Positions 8,716 to 16,232 of a DNA stretch of 64,000 nucleotides are shown here, piece after piece; the first letter of the stretch is position 1, and the number at the start of each line of letters is the position of its first letter. Below the pieces are notes generated by a model. It did not search any database, had not been told where the DNA came from, and saw only the letters and a program-made list of their open reading frames with translations. A program made the translations under genes and the position numbers. This DNA is from DASXTC01 sp036505635. Lineage in GTDB: Bacteria > Acidobacteriota > Polarisedimenticolia > JACPZX01 > DASXTC01. Location of the stretch: positions 62,001 through 126,000 of the forward strand of contig DASXTC010000053.1 in NCBI GenBank assembly GCA_036505635.1, read 5' to 3'.

Positions 8716-9222
8716 CTAGTCGCTGCCAGTCTGGCAATTCTTCTTCTTCCTCTTGTACTTTCCACCCGACCCGTTGCCGTTGTTGAAGTCGTCGACCGGG
8801 TTGCTGCCCTGGCCATCGCTGCACCCGACGCATCCCGTGTCGAGCCCGCCGCTCTGCGCGGAGAGCTGAGAGCCGAAGGCCGCGAGCACTTCGCGTCCCC
8901 TCGGCTGGTCGACGCTCTTGTCCGGCTGGGTCGTAGTCACGGCAACTCCGGCCTGCGACAGCAGGTTGACCAGATCCCCTTCAGTCAAAGGAGCAGACGG
9001 GTTTCCGATCCGAATACCGCGACCCTGGAGGGCCGCCACGGCGTCACCGGCCGGCATCCCCATCGCCGTAGCCAGGTCCGACGCGAACTGAGCCACCGTG
9101 TAGGGCGCGTGGCGCACCGGAGCGGGCGCCCGTGAGGCACGTGAAGCGGCCGCAAAACCGGCAGCGTTCGCGAGGCCCACGCAAAGGGCCAGCCCCAGGA
9201 ACCCTCGAAGAACTCTCTTCAT
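8716..9222 (-). CDS. Secreted protein of an unrecognised family, paralogue B
   Basis: This 168-residue protein starts at ATG 9222 behind a strong AAAGGAG site. Residues 1-26 form a signal peptide (LRGFLGLALCVGLANAAGFA). Residues 40-115 carry the domain shared with the 8086-8607 product (GIRIGNPSAPLTEGDLVNLL, then VTTTQPDKSVDQPRGRE). The C-terminal 45 residues are unusual. They contain CVGC, a run of Asp, Asn and Gly, and a basic patch (KYKRKKKN) with one more cysteine. No enzymatic motif is seen. The domain resembles a small helical module, but I cannot assign it. It is expressed from its own strong promoter with a leader of about 90 nt. Confidence 0.8.
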   Translation of the reverse strand: MKRVLRGFLGLALCVGLANAAGFAAASRASRAPAPVRHAPYTVAQFASDLATAMGMPAGDAVAALQGRGIRIGNPSAPLTEGDLVNLLSQAGVAVTTTQPDKSVDQPRGREVLAAFGSQLSAQSGGLDTGCVGCSDGQGSNPVDDFNNGNGSGGKYKRKKKNCQTGSD

Positions 9223-9317
9223 ACCCCTCTCCTTTTGAAAAAACTCCCCTAAGCAACCTCGAAAGAGACTTAGGCCCCCCTACGGAGATACCTGGGACTC
9301 GCTGATCGTTGCCAACG

Positions 9318-9346
9318 TATATACCGCGACTCGTCCCGCCCGTCAA
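9318..9346 (-). promoter_or_regulatory. Promoter of the secreted paralogue B gene
   Basis: On the minus strand TTGACG (9341-9346), a 17 nt spacer and TATATA (9318-9323) form a strong sigma-70-type promoter. The leader to ATG 9222 is about 90 nt. It contains an inverted repeat, CCTAAG and CTTAGG around a 15 nt loop, followed within 5 nt by TTTTTT at about 9237-9243. That arrangement resembles a weak attenuator just before the ribosome site. The plus-strand gap 9223-9523 holds this promoter and the divergent one at 9442; I see no other gene in it. Confidence 0.8.
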
Positions 9347-9441
9347 TATGAAATCTCCCGCAGCGACGCGCTTTCCGCGTCATGAGAGCGACCTGCCTCG
9401 GCCCGAAACCGGTCGTCCGGGGTCATCGGACACCACTCAGG

Positions 9442-9471
9442 TTGACACGGTTCCGTCTGTTCGGTTACGAT
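9442..9471 (+). promoter_or_regulatory. Sigma-70-type promoter of the membrane protein pair
   Basis: TTGACA (9442-9447), an 18 nt spacer and TACGAT (9466-9471). The -10 box overlaps the first in-frame ATG (9470), so that ATG cannot be the start of the mRNA-encoded protein. This supports the GTG at 9524. Confidence 0.8.
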
Positions 9472-9523
9472 GACTCGCCCTTTGATTCTACTCATTCAAA
9501 CCTCACGACTTAGGAGGTTTCCG

Positions 9524-10561
9524 GTGGGATCCGGCGCTGGGACAGCGGAAGCCTCCTCCACCGGCACAGGTGGGGGATCACCCCTGAGCCGACCCTGGAC
9601 CCTCAGGGACATTCCCCTCGCTGTCCGGCTCTCCTTCGACCTCGAGAAGCTGGGGACCGGCGCCCTGGGCCTCACGGCCGCCGCCCTCGCGTACGGAGCC
9701 TTCGACTGGCTCGGCGCCAGGACGGGCGAGAGGGCGGCTCACCGCATCTTCGCGGCGCTGGGGGCGCTTCTGGCCACCTGCCTCTGCGTGCTTTTCTCGG
9801 GCCTGATAGCCCGCATGGTCACCACCCAGCTCCTGGAGGAGCGCCGCGCCGGCGCCGCCGAGATCCGGGAGTTCCTGAGACGCCGGTGGTCGACCCTCAT
9901 CGGGATCCCGCTCGCCTTCGGCGGCTTCGCCCTCCTGATGCTCGGGCTGGAGGCGATGCTCGCCCTGGTCGGCGCGATCCCGGGAGTCGGGCCTCTGGTC
10001 TACTCCTCCTCCTTTCTCCTGGCCTTCTCACTGAGTCTTACCGCCGTTCTGACAGTCGCCGTTCACATGATCGGAGCGTTTTTCTACCCGGCGATCGTGG
10101 CGATCAGGGGGGTCGGGGCGGTCGGCGCGATCCTCGAGGTGATCGAGCTGGCCCGCCGTAAACCCCTCTACGTCATCATCTACGAGGGGGTCATGGGAGC
10201 GGTCGGCGCCGTGATGACGTTCATCATCGGGGCTGCCGTCTGGGCCAGCCTCAACCTGACCGTCTTTCTGGGGGGCGCCATCATGGGGGACGCCTTCACG
10301 CAGACGAGCTCGCAGGTGCCCGATTTCTTCCGCGTCTTCCTGCGCCCCTTCGCGCGCCTTCTCCCGCTGCAGGCCGAGCAGGTGGAGGCGGCATGGCACT
10401 ACGACCTCTCCGGAATCCTCCTGGGCGGTTCCCTGATGGTGGTCGTCGTGCTGGCGCTCGTCTATCCGTTCGTCTTCTTCACCTCGGCCGGCTCGATCGC
10501 CTACCTGATCCTGAGGACCGAGCCGGCCCCCCCCGAGCTCAGCCCCATCGAGGATCTGTGA
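9524..10561 (+). CDS. Polytopic membrane protein of unknown function
   Basis: This 345-residue integral membrane protein has about six hydrophobic segments, for example LFSGLIARMV, LIGIPLAFGGFALLMLGLEAML, AFSLSLTAVLTVAVHMIGAFF, GAVMTFIIGAAVWASLNL and SLMVVVVLALVYPFVFFTSA. The charged N-terminus is cytosolic. A loop motif IELARRKPLYVIIYE recalls DUF975/DUF4013-type membrane proteins, but I cannot place it firmly. GTG 9524 was chosen because AGGAGG (9513-9518) sits at the right distance and the promoter -10 box covers the earlier ATG. Its stop overlaps the start of the next membrane protein gene, so the two probably form one unit. Confidence 0.78.
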   Translation: MGSGAGTAEASSTGTGGGSPLSRPWTLRDIPLAVRLSFDLEKLGTGALGLTAAALAYGAFDWLGARTGERAAHRIFAALGALLATCLCVLFSGLIARMVTTQLLEERRAGAAEIREFLRRRWSTLIGIPLAFGGFALLMLGLEAMLALVGAIPGVGPLVYSSSFLLAFSLSLTAVLTVAVHMIGAFFYPAIVAIRGVGAVGAILEVIELARRKPLYVIIYEGVMGAVGAVMTFIIGAAVWASLNLTVFLGGAIMGDAFTQTSSQVPDFFRVFLRPFARLLPLQAEQVEAAWHYDLSGILLGGSLMVVVVLALVYPFVFFTSAGSIAYLILRTEPAPPELSPIEDL

Positions 10562-11127
10562 TCGAGCGGGGCTACTTCGGCCGCGCCCTTCAGATCGTGG
10601 CCTCCGACGCGGTGACCTACGTGGTGGGGGGGATCGTCCTGCACCTCGTCTCACTGGTTGCCTTCGGGCTCCTGACCGGCCCGGCCATCTGCGGGATCGT
10701 CTGGATCACCCTCAAGCACTGCCGCGGGGAGGAGGTCTTGTTCGGGGACCTGTTCCGCGGCTACGAGATTTTCGGCGCCTCGTTCCTCGCCGGGATCGTC
10801 TTTTCTCTCATGGTGGGCGCCGGCCTGATCTTCTGCATCGTGCCGGGGCTGATCCTGGGGGCCCTCTTCTGCTTCGTCTTTCCGTTCATGCTGGACCGCG
10901 GCCTTTCCTTCCCCGATGCCATGAAGGCCAGCCTCGAGCTGGGCAAGGGACGTCACGACCTCCTCGATCGGGGGTTCTTCTTCCTGCTGGCGCTTCTGGC
11001 CGGTCTGTCCGGGATCGTCCTGTGCGGGGTGGGGCTTCTCTTCACGTGGCCGTTCATGTGGGCGGCCATCGCGGTGGCCTACGAGGACCTCGCCCCCGAG
11101 AAGCCGCCGGCGGCGCCGGCCGATTGA
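10558..11127 (+). CDS. Membrane protein, glycerophosphoryl-diester/DUF4013-like, coupled to the previous gene
   Basis: This 189-residue protein starts at GTG 10558 in a GTGA overlap with the upstream gene. Four hydrophobic segments are visible: VVGGIVLHLVSLVAFGLLTG, SFLAGIVFSLMVGAGLIFCI, IVPGLILGALFCFVFPFML and FFFLLALLAGLSGIVLCGVG. Between segments three and four is DRGLSFPDAMKASLELGKG, a pattern common in bacterial DUF975/DUF4013-like membrane proteins. The function is unknown. Overlap and similar topology suggest a hetero-oligomer with the preceding protein. The acidic/proline tail (EDLAPEKPPAAPAD) is likely cytosolic. Confidence 0.75.
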   Translation: MIERGYFGRALQIVASDAVTYVVGGIVLHLVSLVAFGLLTGPAICGIVWITLKHCRGEEVLFGDLFRGYEIFGASFLAGIVFSLMVGAGLIFCIVPGLILGALFCFVFPFMLDRGLSFPDAMKASLELGKGRHDLLDRGFFFLLALLAGLSGIVLCGVGLLFTWPFMWAAIAVAYEDLAPEKPPAAPAD

Positions 11128-11210
11128 TCTGGTGGAGCCGGTTCGGATAACCTGTCTTCAGGATCATCCCTGCGTGCCCCCCGAACGATCAGGACAACCC
11201 GACCCGGAAG

Positions 11211-12539
11211 ATGCCTCGAACCTTCAACGACGACGTGAACCGGGAGAACCTGGAGAGAGAGGAGGAGCGACGCCTGGCCCCCTGCGCCATGCGAAGTTCG
11301 GGTGCGCGGCGCTCCTTCCCGCTGGAGAGGGAAGGCCGGATCTTCGACTACCGCACGGAGTTTCAGAGGGACCGCGACCGGATCCTCCACTCGCGCGCCT
11401 TCCGGCGCCTCAGGCTCAAGTCCCACGGGGGCGCTCTGCCCCCCAACGAACGGTACCGGGACCGGCTCACCCACACGCTGGAGGTGAGCCAGCTCTCCCG
11501 GACGGTGGCGCGCGGGCTGGGCCTCAACGAGGACCTGGTAGAGGCGATCGCGCTGGGGCACGAGCTGGGGATCCCCCCGTTCGGCCGCGCCGGCGAGGCC
11601 GCGTTGTCGGACCTCCTGGGGGCCAGGTCGGGGGGGTTCCGGTACGACCGGCAGAGCCTGCGCGTGGTCGAGCACCTCGAGAAACGCTACGAGCATCCAG
11701 GGCTGAACCTCACCGACGCGACGCGAGAAGGGATCCTCAAGCACGCGATGGTCGAGCCCGGCTCGGGGAAGGACGATGGCCTGCATCCCGGATGGGCCCC
11801 CTTCTTCGAGGCGCAGGTCGTGGGCGCCGTGGATGAGATCGCATCGGTCGTGCAGGACCTCGACGACGGCCTGCGATGCGGGGACCTGGAGATGGCGGCC
11901 GTCGAGGATCTGCCGATCGTGCGCGAGCTCATGAGGCGCATCGGCTCGCGTGGAGCCTCCCGCGCCGGGGGGACGCGGGCCCGGACGGGACGCGGAGCGC
12001 TCTTCATGAGGGCCAACGTGGTCAACCGGGGCCTGACCCACATGCTGGTGACCGGCATCATCCACCACTCGCGCCGCACGCTCAAGGCATGGAGCCGGGC
12101 CATCGGGGTGGAGTCCCCCGAGGCCTTCGCCGGGGCCCGCGAGCGCCTGCCCGCCGGCGCGATTGGGCTGTCCCCGGCGGTGCGCAGGTTGTACGATGGT
12201 CTGCGGCTCTTCGTCGCCCGGAACCTCCACCAGGGCGCCTGGCTGAGCGCGGTCTCGGCCCGCGCAGGACGCACGATCCGCGGGCTCTTCCAGGCTCTGG
12301 TCGAGGACCCGAGGTTGGCTGACGACTACGTCCTGTTGAGGTTCAAGCAGGAGCACGGCGGCGCCTATCTACGCGACGTGGCTCCCACCGAGATTGGCGC
12401 CGAGATCGAGCGGCGGTACCGCGGCAACGCGCAGTTCGCGCGGCTGGTCGCCGACCACATCGCGGGAATGACCGACCTGTTCGCCCTCTTCGAGCACGAC
12501 AGGCTGATCGGTCCCATGGTCATGGGAGGTTCGAGATGA
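11211..12539 (+). CDS. dGTPase-like HD-superfamily protein with altered active-site motif
   Basis: The 442-residue protein follows the deoxyguanosine-triphosphate triphosphohydrolase family throughout: RAFRRLRLKS, RLTHTLEVSQLSRTVARGLG, LNEDLVEAIALGHELG, the VDEIASVVQDLDDGL segment, and a helical C-terminus. The family motif is normally HDxGxxPFGHxGE. Here it reads HELGIPPFGRAGE. The metal-binding Asp is Glu118 and the conserved catalytic His is Arg126; His88, His117 and Glu129 are kept. Activity may be lost or changed. It heads a five-gene operon, and its stop overlaps rpiB as ATGA. Known members hydrolyse dGTP or other dNTPs to nucleoside and triphosphate. Confidence 0.88.
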   Translation: MPRTFNDDVNRENLEREEERRLAPCAMRSSGARRSFPLEREGRIFDYRTEFQRDRDRILHSRAFRRLRLKSHGGALPPNERYRDRLTHTLEVSQLSRTVARGLGLNEDLVEAIALGHELGIPPFGRAGEAALSDLLGARSGGFRYDRQSLRVVEHLEKRYEHPGLNLTDATREGILKHAMVEPGSGKDDGLHPGWAPFFEAQVVGAVDEIASVVQDLDDGLRCGDLEMAAVEDLPIVRELMRRIGSRGASRAGGTRARTGRGALFMRANVVNRGLTHMLVTGIIHHSRRTLKAWSRAIGVESPEAFAGARERLPAGAIGLSPAVRRLYDGLRLFVARNLHQGAWLSAVSARAGRTIRGLFQALVEDPRLADDYVLLRFKQEHGGAYLRDVAPTEIGAEIERRYRGNAQFARLVADHIAGMTDLFALFEHDRLIGPMVMGGSR

Positions 12540-13012
12540 GCACGACACGGATCGTCATCGGGTGCGACCACGCGGCGGTCGCCCTGAAGGACGAGATCGT
12601 CAAGGAGCTCCGCGGATCCGGTCAGCAGGTGGAGGACGTCGGCACGTTCACGGGGGACTCGGTGGACTACCCCGACTTCGCCGCCATGGTGGCCGGGCTC
12701 ATCCGCTCGGGGACCGCCGACCTGGGGATCGTGATGTGCGGCACCGGCATCGGCGTCTCGATCGCCGCCAACAAGCTGCCGGGGATCCGGGCGGCGTTGT
12801 GCCATGACGTCACCACCGCGCGCCTGGCGCGGCAGCACAACGACTCCAACATCCTGTGCATGGGCGGGCGGGTCCTGGGGTCCGCCGTCGCTCTCGACAT
12901 CGTCAGGACCTGGCTCTCCACTCCCTTCGAGGGGGGCCGGCATCTGCGCCGCATCCGGAAGATCGAGGCGATCGAGAGCCAGGCCTGCGCCCCGGAAGAG
13001 AAGGGTCGATGA
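12536..13012 (+). CDS. rpiB: Ribose-5-phosphate isomerase B
   Basis: This 158-residue cytosolic enzyme interconverts ribose 5-phosphate and ribulose 5-phosphate in the pentose phosphate pathway. IGCDHAAVALKDEI near the N-terminus, VDYPDFA, the catalytic-cysteine segment GIVMCGTGIGVSIAANK and RAALCHDVTTARLARQHNDSNIL match RpiB/LacAB closely. Length is normal for the family. A GGAGGT site sits 6-7 nt before ATG 12536. The gene overlaps its upstream and downstream neighbours by 4 nt each, so it is translated as part of the dGTPase-like/rpiB/glyA/dinG-like/rnd operon. RpiB next to glyA is a common bacterial arrangement. Confidence 0.96.
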   Translation: MSTTRIVIGCDHAAVALKDEIVKELRGSGQQVEDVGTFTGDSVDYPDFAAMVAGLIRSGTADLGIVMCGTGIGVSIAANKLPGIRAALCHDVTTARLARQHNDSNILCMGGRVLGSAVALDIVRTWLSTPFEGGRHLRRIRKIEAIESQACAPEEKGR

Positions 13013-14295
13013 CGATCCATCCAATTCTCGCCGCCGACCCCGAGATCGCGGCCGCCCTCGACGGGGAGATACGGAGGCAGCAGGAGACCCTGGAGCTCAT
13101 CGCCTCGGAGAACTTCGTCAGCCTCGCGGTGCTGGCCGCCGCCGGCACCATCTTCACCAACAAGTACGCCGAGGGGTACCCCGGGAAGCGATACTACGGC
13201 GGGTGCGAGTACGTGGACATCGTGGAGCGTCTCGCGCGCGAGCGCGCGTGCCTCCTGTTCGGCGCCGAGCACGCGAACGTCCAGCCCCACTCGGGAAGCC
13301 AGGCCAACATGGCGGTCTACTTCACAGCCTGCAAGCCGGGCGACACCGTGCTGGGGATGAACCTGTCCCACGGCGGCCATCTCACCCACGGCCACCCCCT
13401 GAACTTCTCGGGGATGATGTACAAGATCGTGCCGTACGGCGTGAAGCGCGACAGCGAGACGATCGACTACGACGAGATGGAGTCTCTCGCGCGCGAGCAC
13501 CACCCGAAGCTGATCGTGGTGGGAGCCAGCGCCTACTCCCGCATCATCGACTTCGAGCGGGTGCGCGGCATCGCCGACGCCGTGGGCGCCATGGTGATGG
13601 CCGACATCGCGCACATCGCGGGCCCGATAGCGGCCGGCCTGCACCCCAGCCCGATCCCGACCGCCGACTTCGTCACCACCACGACGCACAAGACCCTGCG
13701 CGGCCCGCGCGGCGGCGTCGTCTTCTGCAAGGAGGCTCACGCCAAGGATCTGGACAGGAAGGCCTTCCCGGGGATCCAGGGCGGGCCTCTGGTCCACATC
13801 ATCGCCGCCAAGGCGATCTGCTTCAAGGAGGCGCTGGAACCGTCATTCAAGGAGTACCAGCGCAGGACTCTCGAGAACGCGCGGAGCCTGGCGGCGGAGA
13901 TGACGTCGCAGGGGTTCCGCGTCGTGTCGGGTGGTACCGACAACCACCTCTTCCTGCTGGACGGGGCCTCGGCCGGCGCGGGGGGCAAGGCCGCCGAGGC
14001 GGCGCTGGAGAGGGCGTCGATCACGGTCAACAAGAACACGATCCCCTTCGACGTCCGGCCGCCGCTCGACCCGAGCGGGATCCGGATCGGGACCCCCGCC
14101 GTCACGACGCGCGGGATGGGCCCGGCCCAGATGGAGACGATCGGCGGGCTGATCGCCAGGGTGTTGAAGGGCCTTCAGGGGCCGTCGCTCGATCGGATCG
14201 TGGCCGAAGTGCGCGACGAGGTGAGAAGGCTCTGCCGGGAGTTCCCGCTGCCGTACGAGCCGCTCGGCGCAGCGACCGGCACGGGGAGGCGGTGA
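13009..14295 (+). CDS. glyA: Serine hydroxymethyltransferase
   Basis: This 428-residue PLP enzyme converts serine plus tetrahydrofolate to glycine plus 5,10-methylene-THF. The family signature is complete: LELIASENFVS near the N-terminus, NKYAEGYPGKRYYGG, VQPHSGSQAN, the ADIAHIAGPIAAG segment, and the PLP-lysine motif TTTTHKTLRGPRGG. The substrate arginine lies in GIRIGTPAVTTRGM. ATG 13009 overlaps the rpiB stop (ATGA), and longer in-frame starts would run through rpiB and are rejected. It links one-carbon metabolism to folC and the nucleotide genes elsewhere in the window. Confidence 0.98.
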   Translation: MTIHPILAADPEIAAALDGEIRRQQETLELIASENFVSLAVLAAAGTIFTNKYAEGYPGKRYYGGCEYVDIVERLARERACLLFGAEHANVQPHSGSQANMAVYFTACKPGDTVLGMNLSHGGHLTHGHPLNFSGMMYKIVPYGVKRDSETIDYDEMESLAREHHPKLIVVGASAYSRIIDFERVRGIADAVGAMVMADIAHIAGPIAAGLHPSPIPTADFVTTTTHKTLRGPRGGVVFCKEAHAKDLDRKAFPGIQGGPLVHIIAAKAICFKEALEPSFKEYQRRTLENARSLAAEMTSQGFRVVSGGTDNHLFLLDGASAGAGGKAAEAALERASITVNKNTIPFDVRPPLDPSGIRIGTPAVTTRGMGPAQMETIGGLIARVLKGLQGPSLDRIVAEVRDEVRRLCREFPLPYEPLGAATGTGRR

Positions 14296-16232
14296 CGACG
14301 CGGTTCTCCACCCAGGTGTTTGGCGCCGGAGGGCTCCTGTCGCGGGCCTACCCGGGCTTCGAGCTTCGCCCCGGACAGATCCGAATGAGCGAGGCGGTGG
14401 CGGCGGCCATCGAGAACGGCCGGCACCTGATCATGGAGGCTCCCACCGGCACGGGCAAGACCTTCGCCTACCTCGTGCCCGCCATCGAGTCGGGCCGCAA
14501 GGTGGTCGTCTCGACCGGGACGAAGAACCTTCAGGAGCAGCTCTTCTTCAAGGACCTGCCCCGCCTCGAGCAGGCGCTCGGACGTCCGGTGCGCGCCGCC
14601 TACATGAAGGGGCGCGACAATTACCTCTGCATCAAACGCTTCCGCGAGTTCGAGGAGAACCCTCTCTTCGAAGAGATGGACGAGGCCGGATTCCACGGAA
14701 CACTTGCGGACTGGAGCCGCACCACCGGGACGGGGGACCGGGGCGAGCTGGAGGAGCTGCCCGAGTCGCTGCGCGTTTGGGACCGCATCAACGCCCGCGC
14801 CGACGTCTGCCTGGGACAGCGATGCCCCGACTTCGAAGAGTGCTACCTGACGCGGATGCGGAGGCAGGCGGCCGATGCGCAGATCGTCGTGGTGAACCAC
14901 CACCTACTGATGGCCGACCTGCTGCTCAAGGAGCACGCGTTCGGCCAGGTCATCCCCGAGTACTCGGTCCTGATCCTCGACGAGGCGCACTCGCTGGAGG
15001 ACGTCGCCACGATGCACCTGGGCCGGACGATCTCGTCCCGGCAGGTGGCCGAGCTGGCCGACGACCTTTCGCGGGCGATGGGCGCGGGGCTCGAAGGGCG
15101 CGAGGCGGAGCGGCTGAGGCTCGACAAGGTGCGCGAGACGGCGCGCGGGTTCTTCGGGCTCTTCCGGCAGCAGGAAGGCAGGTTCGCGTTGGAGACCTAC
15201 CGTCACGACGAGCTGTGGGGGGCCGCGGGAGCGGCGCTGCGCGAGGCGCTGAGCCTCTGCCTGCCCATGGCGCGGGAGGCTGCCGAGGGATCGTCCGGGC
15301 CCGGCGAGGAGGCCATGCCGAGCCTGGTGGCGCGACTCTCCGACCAGACGGCGACGCTCGACCTCGTCTTCGCGCCCGAGCGAGCGCCCTACCCCGTGGT
15401 GACCTGGGGCGAGGCGCGCGGCCGCTCGATCGCGCTTTCGGCCTCCCCCATCGACGTGTCGGGGCCCCTTCGCGGGATGCTCTTCTCGCAGGTGCCCACG
15501 GCCGTGCTGACCTCCGCCACCCTGGCGATCGAAGGCTCCTTCTCCTTCGTCAGGAGCAGGCTCGGCATCGACGAGGCGACCGACCTGATCCTCGAGTCCC
15601 CCTTCGACGCCGCGTCCCAGGCGATCCTCTACGTGCCGCGAGGATTCCCCGAGCCGCGCCACGAGAGCTTCATGCCGCGCTTCGTGGAGGAGGTCCGCGC
15701 GATGCTGGCGATCACCTCCGGGCGCGCCTTCATCCTGTTCACCTCCTTCGCGAACCTGCGCCGCGCGCGCGAGGCGCTGGCCGGCACCATCCCCTGGCCC
15801 CTGCTCGCGCAGGGGGACGCTCCGCGCCGCGCGCTGCTGGACAGGTTCCGGGCGACGCCGGGCGCCGTGCTGCTCGCCACCTCCTCCTTCTGGCACGGCG
15901 TGGACGTGCAGGGGGACGCGCTCAGCCTCGTGGTCATCGACAAGCTCCCCTTTGACGTGCCGAGCGATCCGATCGTCGCGGCCCGGATCGAGTCGCTCAA
16001 GCGCGGCGGAGGCAACCCGTTCATCGAATACCAGATCCCCGCCGCGGTAATCGATCTCAAGCAAGGCCTCGGCCGTCTGATCCGCAGCCGCCAGGACCGG
16101 GGGGTGCTGGCGGTGATGGACGCTCGGCTGACCACGCGCCCCTACGGGCGCGCTTTCATCAACAGCCTTCCCCCCTATCGCCTGGTGCATGACCTCGAAG
16201 CCGTCGGAAGGTTCTTCGCCGCAGCCCGCTGA
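14292..16232 (+). CDS. DinG/XPD-like ATP-dependent DNA helicase with Fe-S cluster
   Basis: This 646-residue superfamily 2 helicase starts at GTG 14292, overlapping the glyA stop. Motif I is EAPTGTGKTFAYL, motif II is ILDEAHSLED, and VVNHHLL precedes it. Four cysteines spaced like an XPD-type 4Fe-4S site are visible: NYLC, ADVC, QRC and EEC (about residues 112-178). Helicase motifs V and VI are LLATSSFWHGVDVQGD and LKQGLGRLIRSRQDRG. It lacks the N-terminal exonuclease domain of Gram-positive DinG and is closer in length to DinG/YoaA of proteobacteria. The expected role is 5'-3' unwinding of damaged or R-loop DNA. The RNase D gene overlaps its 3' end by 44 nt. Confidence 0.93.
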   Translation: MTTRFSTQVFGAGGLLSRAYPGFELRPGQIRMSEAVAAAIENGRHLIMEAPTGTGKTFAYLVPAIESGRKVVVSTGTKNLQEQLFFKDLPRLEQALGRPVRAAYMKGRDNYLCIKRFREFEENPLFEEMDEAGFHGTLADWSRTTGTGDRGELEELPESLRVWDRINARADVCLGQRCPDFEECYLTRMRRQAADAQIVVVNHHLLMADLLLKEHAFGQVIPEYSVLILDEAHSLEDVATMHLGRTISSRQVAELADDLSRAMGAGLEGREAERLRLDKVRETARGFFGLFRQQEGRFALETYRHDELWGAAGAALREALSLCLPMAREAAEGSSGPGEEAMPSLVARLSDQTATLDLVFAPERAPYPVVTWGEARGRSIALSASPIDVSGPLRGMLFSQVPTAVLTSATLAIEGSFSFVRSRLGIDEATDLILESPFDAASQAILYVPRGFPEPRHESFMPRFVEEVRAMLAITSGRAFILFTSFANLRRAREALAGTIPWPLLAQGDAPRRALLDRFRATPGAVLLATSSFWHGVDVQGDALSLVVIDKLPFDVPSDPIVAARIESLKRGGGNPFIEYQIPAAVIDLKQGLGRLIRSRQDRGVLAVMDARLTTRPYGRAFINSLPPYRLVHDLEAVGRFFAAAR

